DNA from: Nereocystis luetkeana | Lineage: Eukaryota; Sar; Phaeophyceae; Laminariales; Laminariaceae | Assembly (NCBI GenBank): GCA_031213475.1 | Contig: JARUPZ010000023.1 | Span: 8,574,157-8,638,156 of the forward strand | DNA: 64,000 nucleotides | Direction: 5' to 3' | Shown here: positions 48,822-61,384 of the stretch, in pieces | Layout: the number at the start of each line of letters is the position of its first letter | Position numbering within the stretch: the first letter of the stretch is position 1 | The notes under the pieces: generated by a model | The model's input: only the letters and a program-made list of their open reading frames with translations | What the model was told of the DNA's origin: nothing | Database searches by the model: none | Translations under genes and position numbers: made by a program

Positions 48822-51800
48822 CTACACGAACTTGAGCTGCTTGTAGCGCTCTACGACGTCCCTTTCCTTCTGCAGACCGCCGGCGATGTCTGCCAGCTGC
48901 TGCTGCTTTAGCTGTCATGGCAAGGAGAAGGGTGGTCAAAGGAAAACCGAGGGGCGGGGGGGTGGGCGGGGGAAGCATGAGCACAAAATGGCCCCCCAAA
49001 AATATATAGGCGCGGAAACGGGAGGAGGCGGCGTACTCATTTGCTGCTCAACTTAGTCATTTGACCAATGGCAGCGCTTATCTTTCGAAACCGAGGGGGG
49101 GGGGGGGGGGGAGGGGGGTGATGTGCTCTAAGCCCAAAATATTGCTGTGCGTGAATTTCGGGAAAATTGCCCGATCAATAATTTTGCGCCAGTAGAGTTC
49201 ACCGGTTATTTTCGGTGCTATGGTCGGAGCACACTGCACTGTGTACGAGACGAAGATGACCAACCCCATACAAAGGTTGATTGGGGGTATCTGATTGGAT
49301 CAAGGTTAGAGTTAGGGTTAGTTATACTCGTGGCGTACACGGTGACCGTCTACCATAATAGTTGTCGAATAACTGGAAATCTCCCCCTCTATTGCGCGCG
49401 CCCGTGTGCCCGGCTTGTTCCTGTTATTCTTGATCGCCGCGAGCGACTTGTAGTTTTTTTGTATGCATGGCTTGCTTGCTGCATGCACTTTGGGGCGCAT
49501 GTTCTGCGCCAGCCCTCGTCGAAACAACTACAGTCCTTGTTGCGTGCCGTACATGTAGCCGGCCGTTCAGACGCGGGGTCTTCAAACAGTCGGAGTTGTG
49601 TGATGGGCCAAAAGCCCCGGTGCGCAATCTGTCTATTGATGGTCGTTGTGGTGGGTTTTTCGTGGGACCCCCACGGCGGCCCATGAATTCACACCTCTGA
49701 CACATAGATAATGATCTATCTGATCTGTCTACAGATATATCATCTAGTTATTCACTTGCGGTTGTGAGAGGTTGTGCAGGACCTGCGTGATAAAGGGTCA
49801 ACCCATGAAACATGCGCTATATGGACCATGCGGATTGCTCGGGGGGTCCCACCCGGCAACATGAGCTATCAATCGTGCAAGATCGGGAATAGAGTGATCT
49901 ATCTGCCTTGAAAGTCCTAGATCATTAAATGGGAATCGATAGTACATGTACGAGGTGTGCATGCTGTTGATATCCTAAGAGTGCTACAAGTACAGTACAC
50001 ATGTGTATGTATATACGAATCGAATGAACGCTTGGCTTTTTCGCGTGTCCTCTGCCATAGGTCTGCAACTGGATGTATCAGCATTTGCGCAGTCTTTGTC
50101 GAAGCATTCGTCAGTCACCTGGAGTGCTGCTTGGCGCATGTCCTTGTAGCTGAGATCCTCCAGCTCTCTGTCTAAGGCGACGAGGGATGCTCTATCCTCC
50201 GCGGCTCCCTGGTTTGCCGCAGTACCACATCATGCACACACGGGTAAGTTCGACGGCGAACGGTTTTAAGCGCAGGCGCCGCCAAGGCTAAACACTTTCT
50301 TGTCCTGACGCAGGACTGTATTACGACCCCATGCTACGGGAGGCGGGGGTCCGCTTGATTTTTCCTAGGCTCCTGCCTTGAGGAGCAATACTTACGTACG
50401 CATACCGTAACTTTATTTCAGGGAAACACGATATCAACTCGATGAACAAACCCCCAGGGCTGCCGGTGTATATCGTAGCGAATCATATTGTTCAGCACAA
50501 ATCAATGGGAACCGAGCAGTTCCTCAGCTTGAGGAGCACCCGTCAGCCCAAAATAGTGCCGATATGCACCAGTATTGGTCCCTCCATAATACCGGTATGC
50601 GCCAGCCAACAATACCAGCACTGTACGTAGCGGCAGCCGGTAGTACTCCGCTTACTGCCACAACGGTTGATCCCATTCGTGCCAAGCGATATCACAGGAA
50701 ACTATAGCGAGCAACCGGTACTACTCCGCTCACTGCCACAACAGCTAATCTCATCGGTGCCAAACGATTTTCACATGCTCTATAGCGGGCAGCCGGTACT
50801 ACTCCGCACACTGCCACACCGGTTAATCCCATCTAGGCCAAGCAGTTTCACAGGCACTATTATGGCGGGCGGCCGGCACTACTGATGGTAACCGGTAATG
50901 TTGTACCTCTTTCATAGCAAGCGCGGCTCACTCAGTATGGATGCGAGCAACGAAGCAAAACATTAAAAAAACGTAAACTACAGTCCAGTCTGCGTGCTCT
51001 TTACATATACGTAACGCTCCGCTTTCCCGCTTCGCTGGCAGCCATAATTCAATCGGCGTTTTCATCGTGGCCCACGTCTAGAATAAGGTACTCGACTCGA
51101 ATTTTGTCCGACGCAAGGAAGGACATCGCTTCGTTGGCGGGTTTCCGCATAGGCTTTTGACGTTCATGTACTGCCATAGAGGTTGTATGTTCGGCTTGAC
51201 ATCAGCACTGTATCCGCATTGTCGTACGTAGGTATGGTGAGCAAAAATCACAGGGTGTGGGCGCCGTACGTTTTGCGCACTATTTGCTTCGCAACTATTT
51301 TGCTGTAGTGAGTGCCAATCGAGTGTCAAACCTTTCGGACTGTGTCAACTAGTGCCGGATGTCCATCAAACGGCGGGAGGTGGCATCGCGTCTTGCACCC
51401 GGATGATCCCCAAGTGCCTGGGTCGTTCTTGTCGCAGCACGTCCAACGCATTGCTCTTTGCACGAAGAGGGGGCGAGTGACGGGGGGGGGGGGGGGGGTA
51501 CTCATGTCTTGCATGGCCGTAGTCGTATGGGTGGGTACTCTTTTGTTGCTTGCCTCAGTCATTTGACCATTGAACACGTATCCCGTTCGCGACGGAGCAC
51601 GGGGTGTGGGTGTACGGATAACGGGAAGGGAGGGGGGGTGCACTCATTATCATGCATGGCCGTAGTCGTTATTGCCATAGACCCTCGCATTCCTACAATG
51701 CCGGGACCGACCACGTTGGGTTTTCACCGACCAGGCAGACATTGCTTGCACCAAGCGCGAAGCGCCGTCAGGTGTTCAGCGAGTCGCATGAAGGGTGAGC

Positions 51801-54800
51801 TGCACATCCTGCTAAGAACCGCTTGTGAGGCGGACTTGCACATGGATGACAGCCTCAATGGGTTATTTGTTTTCCGATTTGGCCACTTCCTAACACAGCT
51901 TCGGATTTTACTATGTAACTGCCTCGTGGAGCTTTCGTATATACACGACGTGATGCAATCATCCCCCTTGTGCAGAGTAAAGGTTTTCCACTCCGGACAA
52001 AACATCTATAACTCGATCGCCATCTGTGACCGACCGCCAAAAACAATTAAAAAATGAAAATGGTCATTGATCGTCTAGCTCAGGTAGTGGACGGCATGTT
52101 TTACAGTGCCCTTGCCAACCGACGCCAACCCAACCTATATATATTGCATACTCGTAGGAGGGGGGGGTTAGAGTGCACCTCGCGCGTTAAGCATTCGTTC
52201 TACTTCGGCGGGGAATCCATGGCAGCAGGGATGTTTCAACGTCATCTGCAGACACGGGTTACTGTGGTATTATTTTTCTCTGGTACTGATCACTCCATGT
52301 AAGTATTGGATTGGATGAAGCCTCCCACGCCGGACGGTGGTCCCGCCCAAACTTCGTACTCCCTTACTGCACACTGGCGTGGAGTCCTGTTACCCCGCCT
52401 CACCCGAAGTTACGTTAACTGTAGCAATACGCCCGTGCGTAGACCCCAAAGTCTGTACTTGGTGGTATACTGGCATAAAACATACGGGGGGCGGTCGCAA
52501 CGCTGGTCTAGTGCAATCGTTCCCAAGCTGTAAACACGCGAGGCAAAATAAGTCCCGAGCTATGAAACATACGCGGCAGCCGAAGGAGTGCCACTGCTCA
52601 TTCCTTACTTCAAGCCAAACAGCGTGCAAACTGCAAGCTGGATACAAACATAGAAGTTTACTTTAAACCCCGTTAGCACCGCACTTCCCACTGTGGGGAC
52701 AAACCACTCAAATTCTATGTAGTTCGTCCCCAAAACGGGACTGCGGTTCTAAAAGGGTTAAGTAGGATTGTACGGCCTTGGCCACGGCTTGCTCAGGAAG
52801 CTACAAATTGCCGTTTTCAACCAGGAGGGCTTCGACGAAAGACATATCCGACTAGCCCAAGGAGGAATACGCCTCTGAACCACATCAACAAGCGGTTTTT
52901 AGGCTTGACCTGAGGAGGGTCAAATGGCTAAGCTCAATGATGTAACGGCCGTCAGCGGGAACATTACAGACGCGCGCGTGATCATGCCCGCTTTTTTTCA
53001 CCTCATGCCACAACAAGCAAGTGCCATCCTTGGCATTTACACCACTCTGGATGGAAACACAGTTCACACCTCGGACGGATCATCTAGTCCCACATTTAAT
53101 GATCTAGATCCTTTCGAGGCATAAATCATATATTCCCGATCTTGCATGATCTACAGTAGCTTACTTTGCCGTGTGGGACCCGTGTAGTCTGCATGATCTG
53201 GCACATGTTTCTTCCTGGGTTGGATCCATCTGTACCGTTACAGATCCTGCACGACCTCTCACAACGGCAGACGAGGAACTACTAGCAGTAGATGATCTAT
53301 CTGTAGACAGATCAAATTGATTATGACCGGTCCGAAGTGTGGTGTGTTCGATCACCTGTGACTCATGCACTTTTCCGTCAGCCCCGGACAGCTACGAGGG
53401 CACGCACGCCGGTACTCCCCCGGGTGGTAGGCGCAGCAGAGGTCGTGGTTCTGCGGCTCGAGATAAAACCCCTGGCAGTTTCGACATCGAATCGGTCGCT
53501 CCTGGAGGAGCAACAAACAGCAACAAACAAAAAGAAAACGGGTGTTTTTTCCGGATTTGATTTGTTACATAAACCTGAAGAGGCGGCAAAAGAAGAAGAA
53601 AACAGCATTTTCCGGGAATTGCGATAAAAACTACCAGAATAGGATGGCGCATAACAACATCAATACTTTGAAGGCAGCCGTAGGAACGTAGTGGAGTGCT
53701 GGCGGGGGTACGGCAGCGGGCGGCACGCGGATCCGTGCGCATGGCCAACCATTGGCCGCACCCAAACGATGGCCCTGATCAGGCGTAGCAAATAGTGGCA
53801 GCTACGTACAAAAATAGATCGAGAAATACTCGTGGTAGACCCAACGTACAGTAGTATTCGCGCCATGTTCTCCCTCCCGTCTTCCGGCCACCCATCTGTA
53901 CTATTATGATCTCGTCCAGTGGTATTCCTCTGCCCTCAGTGTCTCGACTAAAAACGTTGTTTGTCGTGTGCGGTTGACCACCCTTTATAGGTAGGGGAAA
54001 TAGGCATTCCCACAACGCCGGTAACTACTGTAGTAGTGGTGGCGGTCGCAGCGCTCTTACCCGCTCTGAGTGCCTCTCGTGCTAATGTTTTGTTTTTCGC
54101 TGATCGCTTCACGCACAAAGGGGCCTCGTGTGCGGTTGGCCATCCTACATATATAGCGGCAGCCAAGGGGTGTCTGTTGGCCCTCTGTGGACTTCAAGCG
54201 GTCACAATTGACGATGAAAAGTGAAGACTTGCAGCGAAAACGGGGACGCCGCTTGGTTGGGATATGATACAAAATGATTTCCGAGTTTCAATGCAAGGGG
54301 TCGCACGGAGGCACGGGCGCAGCACGATCCTACCCGTACTACTGCTGGGCTAGTGATCACGCTACCGAAAAACAAAACATTATTTTTGGTCGCTAGCCTC
54401 ACAGCACGGATGGCGACACACCCGCCCGCCCGCCCGCCCGCCTGCCTACCATGTGCCCAAGCTCCGCACCGAGACGTCAATCGCCGGCAACGCTGCTTTG
54501 CATTATGAGCAGGCTTGGGGTGTTTGTAAAATCGCATACGCTAACGTACGTAGCATGACACACTCATTGCCAAAATTCTGGAGTGATAACAAGTACGTGG
54601 CCCTGCTCCGAGCACCCCCTCCCTCCCCCCCCACCCCCCCCTTCTCTATACGGGGCAATACTGTGAGCGAAGCGTCCGAATGTGGAATTATGGTGCGCGC
54701 GCTAGTCCAGGGGCTTGGTGCGAGCCGCAATTATGATAGGCGTCCAAACCTTGAAGCGTTGAAGAAGGCTCTTGCGCGTTGAAGGCAGCGCGCCTGTTTT

Positions 54801-57800
54801 TCCGGAGAGGGGTCGCGTGTTTTCCGCCCGTTGCGCTCCGTCATCAATCTCTTTGTAGACACGGGTCAGATCCATGTCCTGATATGGCACATGCAATGCC
54901 GGTGAGCAGACGAAATATCGGCCAGAGAAAAACGAACAAAACGAAAAACACGCGCGACACAAAAGGGGGGTGGACGGTGAGGGACCAAGGGCAAAAAGAT
55001 GGGCAGCAGAGCAGTTCATACGAGGGACGGACAACTGAAGGCAGGTGTGAGATTGGTAGAACTACGCTTCGTGATGAAAATCCGAATGAGACACGCATTA
55101 TACTAGCAGTGATGTTGTGGGGAGGGCATGCCAATGACCAATGCCCCCACTCCAGCTAGCTCTCGCCGCGCCATCTGTTCCGCCACCGTACATACATCTA
55201 GCAGCCGGGAACCTTACCCGAGGTGGAACGCAACATAAACAAGTGCTCACATAAAATAGCGGGCGTGTTTCGAACGCGACCAAAGGGGAGGGCCATACCA
55301 GGAACCGCACGAAACATTGCAGGCAAATCAAGAGCGCTCGGTTAAAGGTTGCGACCCAATTATGACACATTTCAAGACAAGACTGGTCGTCGATTTTTCC
55401 TCGGTCGATTGGTATCCATAAACCCAAAATCGAAACCTCCCGCAGATTGTACCTAACCTCTGATATCCTACTGCTGCTAGTCGCGTGCAGTCTGAGCTGA
55501 CTACTGGGAAAAGAGACAATTCCAGGTATATATATACGGTCGACACGACATCCTAGCCATATTATATTGAAATGACACATGTATATATGCAGCATGAAGG
55601 CAAAGTTTTCTTTTGATCCGCGTGCATCGCCGTATCCCGCGGAGACCTCTTTTTTTGCTACGGTGGTACCTGCTTGATAACGCCGTATTTGAGCCTGAAG
55701 GCCTCCCGCATGTTCCGCAACCACATGTGGAATCCCCTCCACGCCTCAAAAACCTGGGAATAGCGATCGAATGCGGAACCAAGTAATACGGGCAGGATGT
55801 GAACTACGTTAAGGTTCGGAGGAAGGTGGGGGGGGGGGGGACTAATGTCATGCATGGCCCTAGTCGCATATTCATGCGGTAGACCCTCGAAACCCTACAT
55901 ACAATGCCGGGGCGGGACACGTCGGGTTTTCACCGACCAGACAGCCATCGCTTGCACCAAGCGCGAAGCGAAACGTAAGATCCGGCGAATCGCATGGAGG
56001 GTGAGCTGCATCCTACCTGGTAAAACGTAAAAACTGCTAGTGAGGCAGAATTTCTTGCATATGGATGGCAGCGTCCATTGAATTGGAGTGGACGGGGGGC
56101 AAGCGGTCTACTCATTATCATGCATGGCCGTAGTCGTATGAAATTAGACCCCCACATCCCTGCAAAGCCGGGACGGAGCACGTCGGGTTTTCGCCGACCA
56201 GGCAGATATTGCTTGCACCAAGCGCGACGCGCCGTGAGGTGTTGCGCGAGTCGCACGAATGACCTGCAACCTACTATGATTCGCTTTTGAGGCGGGTTTT
56301 CTTGCATATGGATGACAGCCTCAATTTATTAATTTATTTTCTGGTGTGGCCACTTCCAGAGACAGCAATGGGTTTACTATGTAACTGCCTCGTGGGTGCC
56401 TTACCATATACACACTACGTGATACGACCACCCCCCTTGTGCGGAGTTAAGGTTCCCCCCGCTCAACAATGATCTAACTCGACCGCCAGCCGTGGTGACC
56501 ACAAAAAACAAAAGCGGGACCCTGGTTGTCTAGCTCGTGCAGTGAGAGGCGTGTTTTACAGCGTCGTCACCAACCGACGCCAGCCCAACCAAATATGGGA
56601 GGGGGGGGTTATTTGATGCTCGTCTTAGTAATTTGATCATTGATCACGCATCCCTTTCGAGATGAAAGATCGTTGCTACTCCTAATCGAGGCACATCTAA
56701 CTTTTGGGCGCTCCTTACGTTGTTTCCATATATCACATGGACATTTTTTGCAGACCTTGTCGAGGGGGGGGGTGTACTCGATAGGAGAGATGTACTCGAT
56801 CTCATGCATGGCCGTAGTCGTATGACCATATACCCTCGCATCCCTACAATATCGGGGCGGAGCATGTCGGGTTTTCACAGACCAGGCAGACACTGCTTGC
56901 ACCAAGCACGAAGCGCCGTGAGGTGTCTGGCGAGTCGCATGAAGGGTGATCTGCATCCTACTAGGAACCTCTTTTGAGGCGGACTTGCATACGGATGACA
57001 GCTTCAATGGGTTCATTTATTTTCCGGTGTAGGCATTTCCAGAGACAGCAAGGGGAGTACTATGTAACTGCCTCTTGGGTGCTTTACCATAAGCACTACG
57101 TGATGCGATCATCCCCAATTGTGCGGAGTGGAAGGTTGTTCACCTCGCACAAACGATCTAACTTGACAACCAGCTGTGACCGACCGCCGAAATAAATAAA
57201 TTAGCGGTACCCTGCTTATCTAGCTCAAGTAGTGAGCGGCATGTTTTAGAGTGTCGTTGCCAACCGACGCCAACCCAACCTATTTATAATAGGGGTGGGG
57301 GGGGGCACGATATAATAGACTCTTAGGAGTGGCCATAGTTTTCATCTCTTCGCATTCATTCACGTCTTCTGCCGATTCAAGCTGATCTGGAGGTTTTCCC
57401 GCATCGAGAATGACTGCTGAGCGCGACAGAGACCACACGGTGCCATTTTGATTCCGTCAAGGGGAATACGCCACGTTCTACGTGCGGTGTAAGGACAGCC
57501 CCACTCGAAACTACTGTACTATCGCGCAACAATTAGGGAGTTGTTGATTGCACAGCTCTCACTACCCACTAACCTACTATACATACAGTAGTATTCACAA
57601 CCCTCGATGGGCCCAAAAAAACATGCATCCCCCTGTCTACACACCGATATATTTCGCAATGATTACTAGAGTATGCCCCCTCCCCGTGATAAAAGTCACG
57701 TGGCATGTGTAAGCTAGCGGGTAGCGGGGAGTGCTACTAAACGTATATACCAGGTAGCCAACGAGATACTTGTTTTCGAGTTTCGTTGATTCTCGCACAC

Positions 57801-60800
57801 TGTCGTGAGCTTTGAATCTTCGGGGCGCTCACTCCCCCAGTCACGTGACCGGGTGCGTACTTAAGTGGGTGCTGTACAACCAGCCACCTCGGCTGCCGTC
57901 TATCAGTTAGTTCTACCACACTCAGCCAAATAAAGGCTTGGCCTGCAAAATTGGCCGACTGACTTACGCAAAGACAATCTTTATCAGACTTTTCAAAGAG
58001 GACGACCGGGTGCGCGAAGCAAAGCTGCCGCGCAGAAACCCGCTCACTAGCTATTCTGTAACGGGAGGCAGTAGTAATACATACAGGTAGTACTCAGACC
58101 CCACGATGGACCCCAAAGCCATGTATTCGTATTGGTTCCGACTTACTATGTTTGTTTCCCCTAATACGGACTTCACCTTGCCCAAGACCCTCTTCTGCGA
58201 CTTCCCGAAGATCCTCGCGCCCAGCTCCGAGCGCCGTAGGTAGACAAGCTCTCGCCGCCTCTGCTTCTTCCACAGGTTTTCCACTAGCGATATTTTTTTC
58301 GTGATCTCTTTCGAGGTGTTCACCAAGCGATCTTGTATCTTCGCACGGCGGTTGGTGTACATCGATGTGACGGGGAGGCGCGCGGCGTGGAAGCGAGATG
58401 GTATGGCAAATCGCATACCAGATACACGTTTTTACACGGATGTTAGGACCAGTTGCGGAGCGAGTTTTCGTGCTGCAAAAGCTTCAGAAACCTTCCGAGC
58501 GAGCGCACATGCCCGCAGTTTTGTTTAGATGAGTTTTCGACGACGTTTTCGACCAAGCACTGGGGTTTTTGTCGTTAGCTTTTTCCATTTCATTTCGAAA
58601 ACAAAACTCGGGACGAGGTAAACAGTCGGTACTTGCCGTTGCACTCTCAGCTGAAGCGGTGCCCGACGGCCAACGAGCGGCTCTCAATGCTTTCGATGTG
58701 GGAGAGGCACTAAAACCGCTTGTTTTTCGCTGGCGCAGCGCTTGCCAACGTCGCAGTATGTATACATTTGACGCACAGGAAGAACGAGAGCGGGAAGTGC
58801 GTCCCACTTCCGCCGGATCGCGGCTCTCTATGATAACCACATTGCAAGGTACATTTGTTTTTGTCGAGAGCAGCTTAGATATAGTAATATAGTGATTGGC
58901 GCCAGTGGAGAGAGGGAAAACTCTTCACCATGGTGTCACTATCTTGTGTACCGCCATGTCGATCGAAACAATGCGCCTCAGTTACAGCATTTCTGAAAAG
59001 TATTTGTTTTCAATTGGGGCTCACTCTTCCTTGCACACTCAACCAAAAAAGAATACGCCTCACACCTACCTTCATCATGCGGCGTTCAGCGCCTATAAGC
59101 TCGGCCCGGTTCACCAAGATGTCTACCAAACTCTTGAAGTACAAGGAGTGCAGCTGCGGGTGTACCCAGTCCGTTTCCCACCTTTTTTTTTCAAAGCAGG
59201 TCATCAGGTAGAAATGGAACGTGCACATGTAAGACAAGACAAATTTACGCGCGAATTGCTTTCTGGGGTATCTATCTACGGTTGTGCCCGCGCGTTACCC
59301 TCTGGCCCTTCGACCTTCGCCCCTCGGACTTTTCTTCGACCTTGCCCACGACCGAGTAACGTTTTTTTTTCTCGACACGCCGCCGCTTGCCGTATAATAA
59401 TCTTCTGTTTTTCCTGAGCAATCACTCTCTTGAACGAGGTGCCGAGCTGATTGCTGTTGGATCAACGCGTGGGTAGTACCTCTGGGCGAGAGTCTCCGGC
59501 TGATCGCAGCAGCGGAGAGGCCTCGCTAATCCCAAACCATATACTCATACGCACGAAGCACGATTCAAAGCGACGACGAAGCGTGTCTCCAGAAACTCGA
59601 GGCCGCACGTCCTACTACTGTAATACGAGGTATACGTATAAACGTTCGCACAGAACAGAAACGTGGCACAGCAGTCGGCGCTTAAAATTCACCGTACCAT
59701 GACAAAAAAAAATCTACCACCGGTGTCTCAGACGAGTGCACAAAGCCGATGGAAAGAGAACTCACACACGAAAAAAAAACAAAGCTTCACACACATTCGG
59801 CCAGATACGTAGAATACCACTCTCAGAGCGGAAATATAAGGACCGTTTAGGCCTTGATATGAAGACCAAGCGGTCCTTATACTGACGCTCAGAGGGGAAG
59901 GTCTTTCGGGGAAGAGAGATACGGCAGTCCTAATCTGTATAAACTAGCTCCTCGTTGCCGCGTGGTAAGTTGTGTAGTCTGTATGATCAGCCCTACTGTG
60001 GTAGCTCCTACCAGGGCCTGATGTTTCCTGGGTTGGATCTGTACTCCTGTATGTACAGGTCCTACACAACATATTATATCATAAAAGGTAGCACTACAAA
60101 TACGTACTTAGCCAAATTAACATGAACCATAACACCTAATTCTCTCTCTGTAATAGCAAACTGCAGATTCTTATTTTCATATCGGTTCCCGATTCCAAAC
60201 AATAGTTTCCGTTAATACCAATAGTATGGTCTACTGTAAATCGTGACATGTTAAGATCTACCTTCGAAGTAGACGTATGCACTGTCGGTCGTGATCTGTG
60301 AGCCGGCCGCCCCGACGGTTCAGTGGTACCCCTTGAAATGCTGCTACGGTTGATTGACTCCGAGAGTTAAATCCCAACTTGATGAGAAATTATTTTTGGT
60401 TTTTCCTACATGAAGTGAAAAAGGGATCAACTGCTGAAAGCGCGTACGTAGCGTGGGTTGGCAGGCGCAATTCGAGGCGAGTAGACGGGGGGGGGGAAGG
60501 GCTGAAGTCTTCTCTCGCGATAAAAATGCCTTCAAAGGCAAGAACCGTGCGTAGTGGGGAGCGGGGAGGGAGGAGGGCCTGCTTTTATGTGACCCCAGAT
60601 CTGAGTTACGGTAGTCACGACTATGTAGGAGGGAGAGAGAAGAAGAAGGGCAAAGATAATAATTGGGAAGGAGCAAAACAAAACAAAATTCGTCATCTGT
60701 CCTGTGTGTGAAACGTTCTTTTGTACCTCTGGTACTGGCCGGTAAGGGCCCTCCCGTTGAAGTACTGCGTGTCTGCCAACACCCGTTTCTTCCACTTGAG

Positions 60801-60888
60801 CGTGCGGTGCTCCTGCTCCTTGCACCTGGCGTGCCAGCTGGCGGCCTCGTCTCGAACCGTCTGCCTTTTTCTGGCCTCGTTTGTTCTG
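48822..60888 (-). CDS. Unidentified coiled-coil protein with a Cys/His module (5' end unresolved)
   Basis: I do not recognise the family. Six 3' exons join in phase: 59153-59070, 58338-58177, 55753-55670, 53501-53356, 50191-50119 and 48911-48822 (stop TAG 48822-48824). They encode a basic helical region (IQDRLVNTSKEITKKISLVE, FEAWRGFHMWLRNMREAFRL). A metal-binding-looking module follows: CRNCQGF, then CCAYHPGEYRRACPRSC and later CMSH. The C-terminus is coiled-coil-like and Gln/Lys-rich (LKQQQLADI, VVERYKQLKF). An upstream exon ending at 60727 (start near 60888; SWHARCKEQEHRTLKWKK) looks like the same protein, but its phase-2 end does not fit the next exon at 59153. Either a small exon is missing or the acceptor is at about 59136. 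The promoter and start codon were not found. The role may be cytoskeletal or scaffold, but this is only a guess. Confidence 0.72.
49040..49120 (+). repeat. Fragment of repeat family A (leading module)
   Basis: 'ggcgtactcatttgctgc' and 'cttagtcatttgaccaatgg' followed by a poly-G run match the start of the copies at 15838 and 51478. Confidence 0.6.
49690..49945 (-). repeat. Dispersed repeat family B, reverse copy
   Basis: 'gtgagaggttgtgcaggacc', 'cccacccggcaacatgagct', 'aagatcggga' and a GATC-rich start near 49705 are all present. It is intronic in the coiled-coil gene. Confidence 0.8.
50636..50885. repeat. Tandem repeat, ~87 bp unit, three copies
   Basis: Units begin with 'agccggtactactccgct' then 'cactgccacaac' and 'gtgccaa.cgat' and end at 'ctatagcg'. 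They are about 85% alike by eye. The array is intronic in the coiled-coil gene. Confidence 0.9.
51478..52175 (+). repeat. Dispersed repeat family A, full copy
   Basis: It runs from the poly-G start through 'gtactcatgtcttgcatggc', 'gcttgcaccaagcgcgaagcg', 'ctaagaaccgcttgtgaggc' and 'tctagctcaggtagtg' to 'ccaacccaacctatatata' and a closing poly-G. It shows the uninterrupted target site for the insertion at 16112. Confidence 0.85.
52664..52760. repeat. Foldback repeat family C, well-preserved copy
   Basis: 'agcaccgcacttcccactgt', 'ggggacaaaccactcaaatt' and 'ctatgtagttcgtccccaaa' are followed by 'acgggactgcggttctaaaa' and 'gggtt'. The two arms pair for most of their length. Confidence 0.85.
53070..53345 (+). 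repeat. Dispersed repeat family B
   Basis: A forward copy ending about 11 bp from the end of the coding exon 53356-53501: 'tgggttggatccatctgtac', 'acagatcctgcacgacctct', 'cacaacggcag' and 'gatgatctatctgtagacag'. Confidence 0.85.
55828..57310 (+). repeat. Cluster of three repeat family A copies
   Basis: Three same-strand copies lie end to end: a truncated one (55828-56060), then 56085-56610 and 56616-57310. All share 'catgcatggc', 'gcttgcaccaagc' and 'gaggcgg'. The last two end in 'caacccaacc' or its variant. They sit in one intron of the coiled-coil gene, upstream (in its sense) of exon 55753-55670. Confidence 0.85.
57585..58150. repeat. Pair of short dispersed repeats (family D)
   Basis: 'gtagtattcacaaccctcga' + 'tgggcccaaaaaaacatg' (57585-57640) recurs as 'gtagtactcagaccccacga' + 'tggaccccaaagccatg' (58082-58125). 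A third copy is at 47175-47220. The unit is about 65 bp. Confidence 0.65.
59400..59540 (-). repeat. Inverted relative of the 1425-1920 repeats
   Basis: Read on the minus strand it shows 'gaggcctctccgctgctgcg', 'cagccggagactctcgccca' and 'cggcacctcgtt', in the same order as 1477-1565. Confidence 0.6.
59825..59885. repeat. Short hairpin repeat
   Basis: ATAAGGACCGTTTAGGCC pairs imperfectly with CCAAGCGGTCCTTAT across a short loop, within 'ctcagag' direct flanks. A half-site relative is near 48655. Confidence 0.65.
59955..60260 (+). repeat. Dispersed repeat family B, diverged copy
   Basis: 'cctgggttggatctgtactc' and 'acaggtcctacacaac' are recognisable. The GATC-rich end is degenerate. Confidence 0.6.
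60305..60700 (+). mobile_element. tRNA-derived SINE, plus orientation
   Basis: The head 'cgccccgacggttcagtggt' aligns with the head of the 41245 copy. The body matches in order: 'gggatcaactgctgaaagcg', 'gcgataaaaatgcc', 'atgtgaccccagatctgagt' and 'ggagggagagagaagaagaa'. An A-rich tail (CAAAACAAAACAAAA) ends close to the coding exon that ends at 60727. The B box is mutated here. Confidence 0.8.
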
Positions 60889-61235
60889 GCGCGGACAGCA
60901 GCAGCGGCGGCAGTGGAAAGGTGCGAAGGGAGTGAAAACCTAAAATACAATAGAGGCTGGTGCGCCTCGGGCGGCGGGGGGGGGGGGGAAGTCTGGTCCT
61001 CCCTTCTCTTTCACCACGCAAAAAAAAATACTAGCGTACATCGTTTATATATGTAAAAAATATATGTCTTAAACATTAAAAATTGAAATTCAGCGGTGAA
61101 AAAGAAGCGAGCGGGCGGGCGCAAGATTTCTAGAGGGAGCTACCGCAAGTAATTTCGTGTCGGGCGGTGAAAATAGGCGCCACCCGGGTGATGTCCTCGC
61201 CCTCTGCCGGAGAAGTTAGAACACCTTTCAGAACT

Positions 61236-61326
61236 GAACTCCTTTTTGGGGGGACAACTGGGGGACAAAGTACTTGGAATTAGAGTTAGATGCACGTTTT
61301 CGTGCAAGTGCACCACTCAAAAGGGT
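61236..61326. repeat. Foldback repeat family C, diverged copy
   Basis: 'ggacaaagtacttggaatta', 'gagttagatgcacgtttt' and 'gcaccactcaaaagggt' match the 27203 copy closely, so these two form a subfamily. Confidence 0.65.
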
Positions 61327-61384
61327 GGACCGTCTCCCTCCAGGCACATCAGATCAGGCCACAAACTGATAATATATATATGCG

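Noticed and set aside
49300..49330. Telomere-like GGTTAGAGTTAGGGTTAG run
   Set aside because: Only two or three degenerate units, inside a gene's intron. A similar short run at 39313 shows it is simple sequence.
58569..58892. Plus-strand open frame of 107 codons
   Set aside because: It lies inside an intron of the minus-strand coiled-coil gene, has no motif and no splice-linked partners. The minus-strand frame here is equally open.
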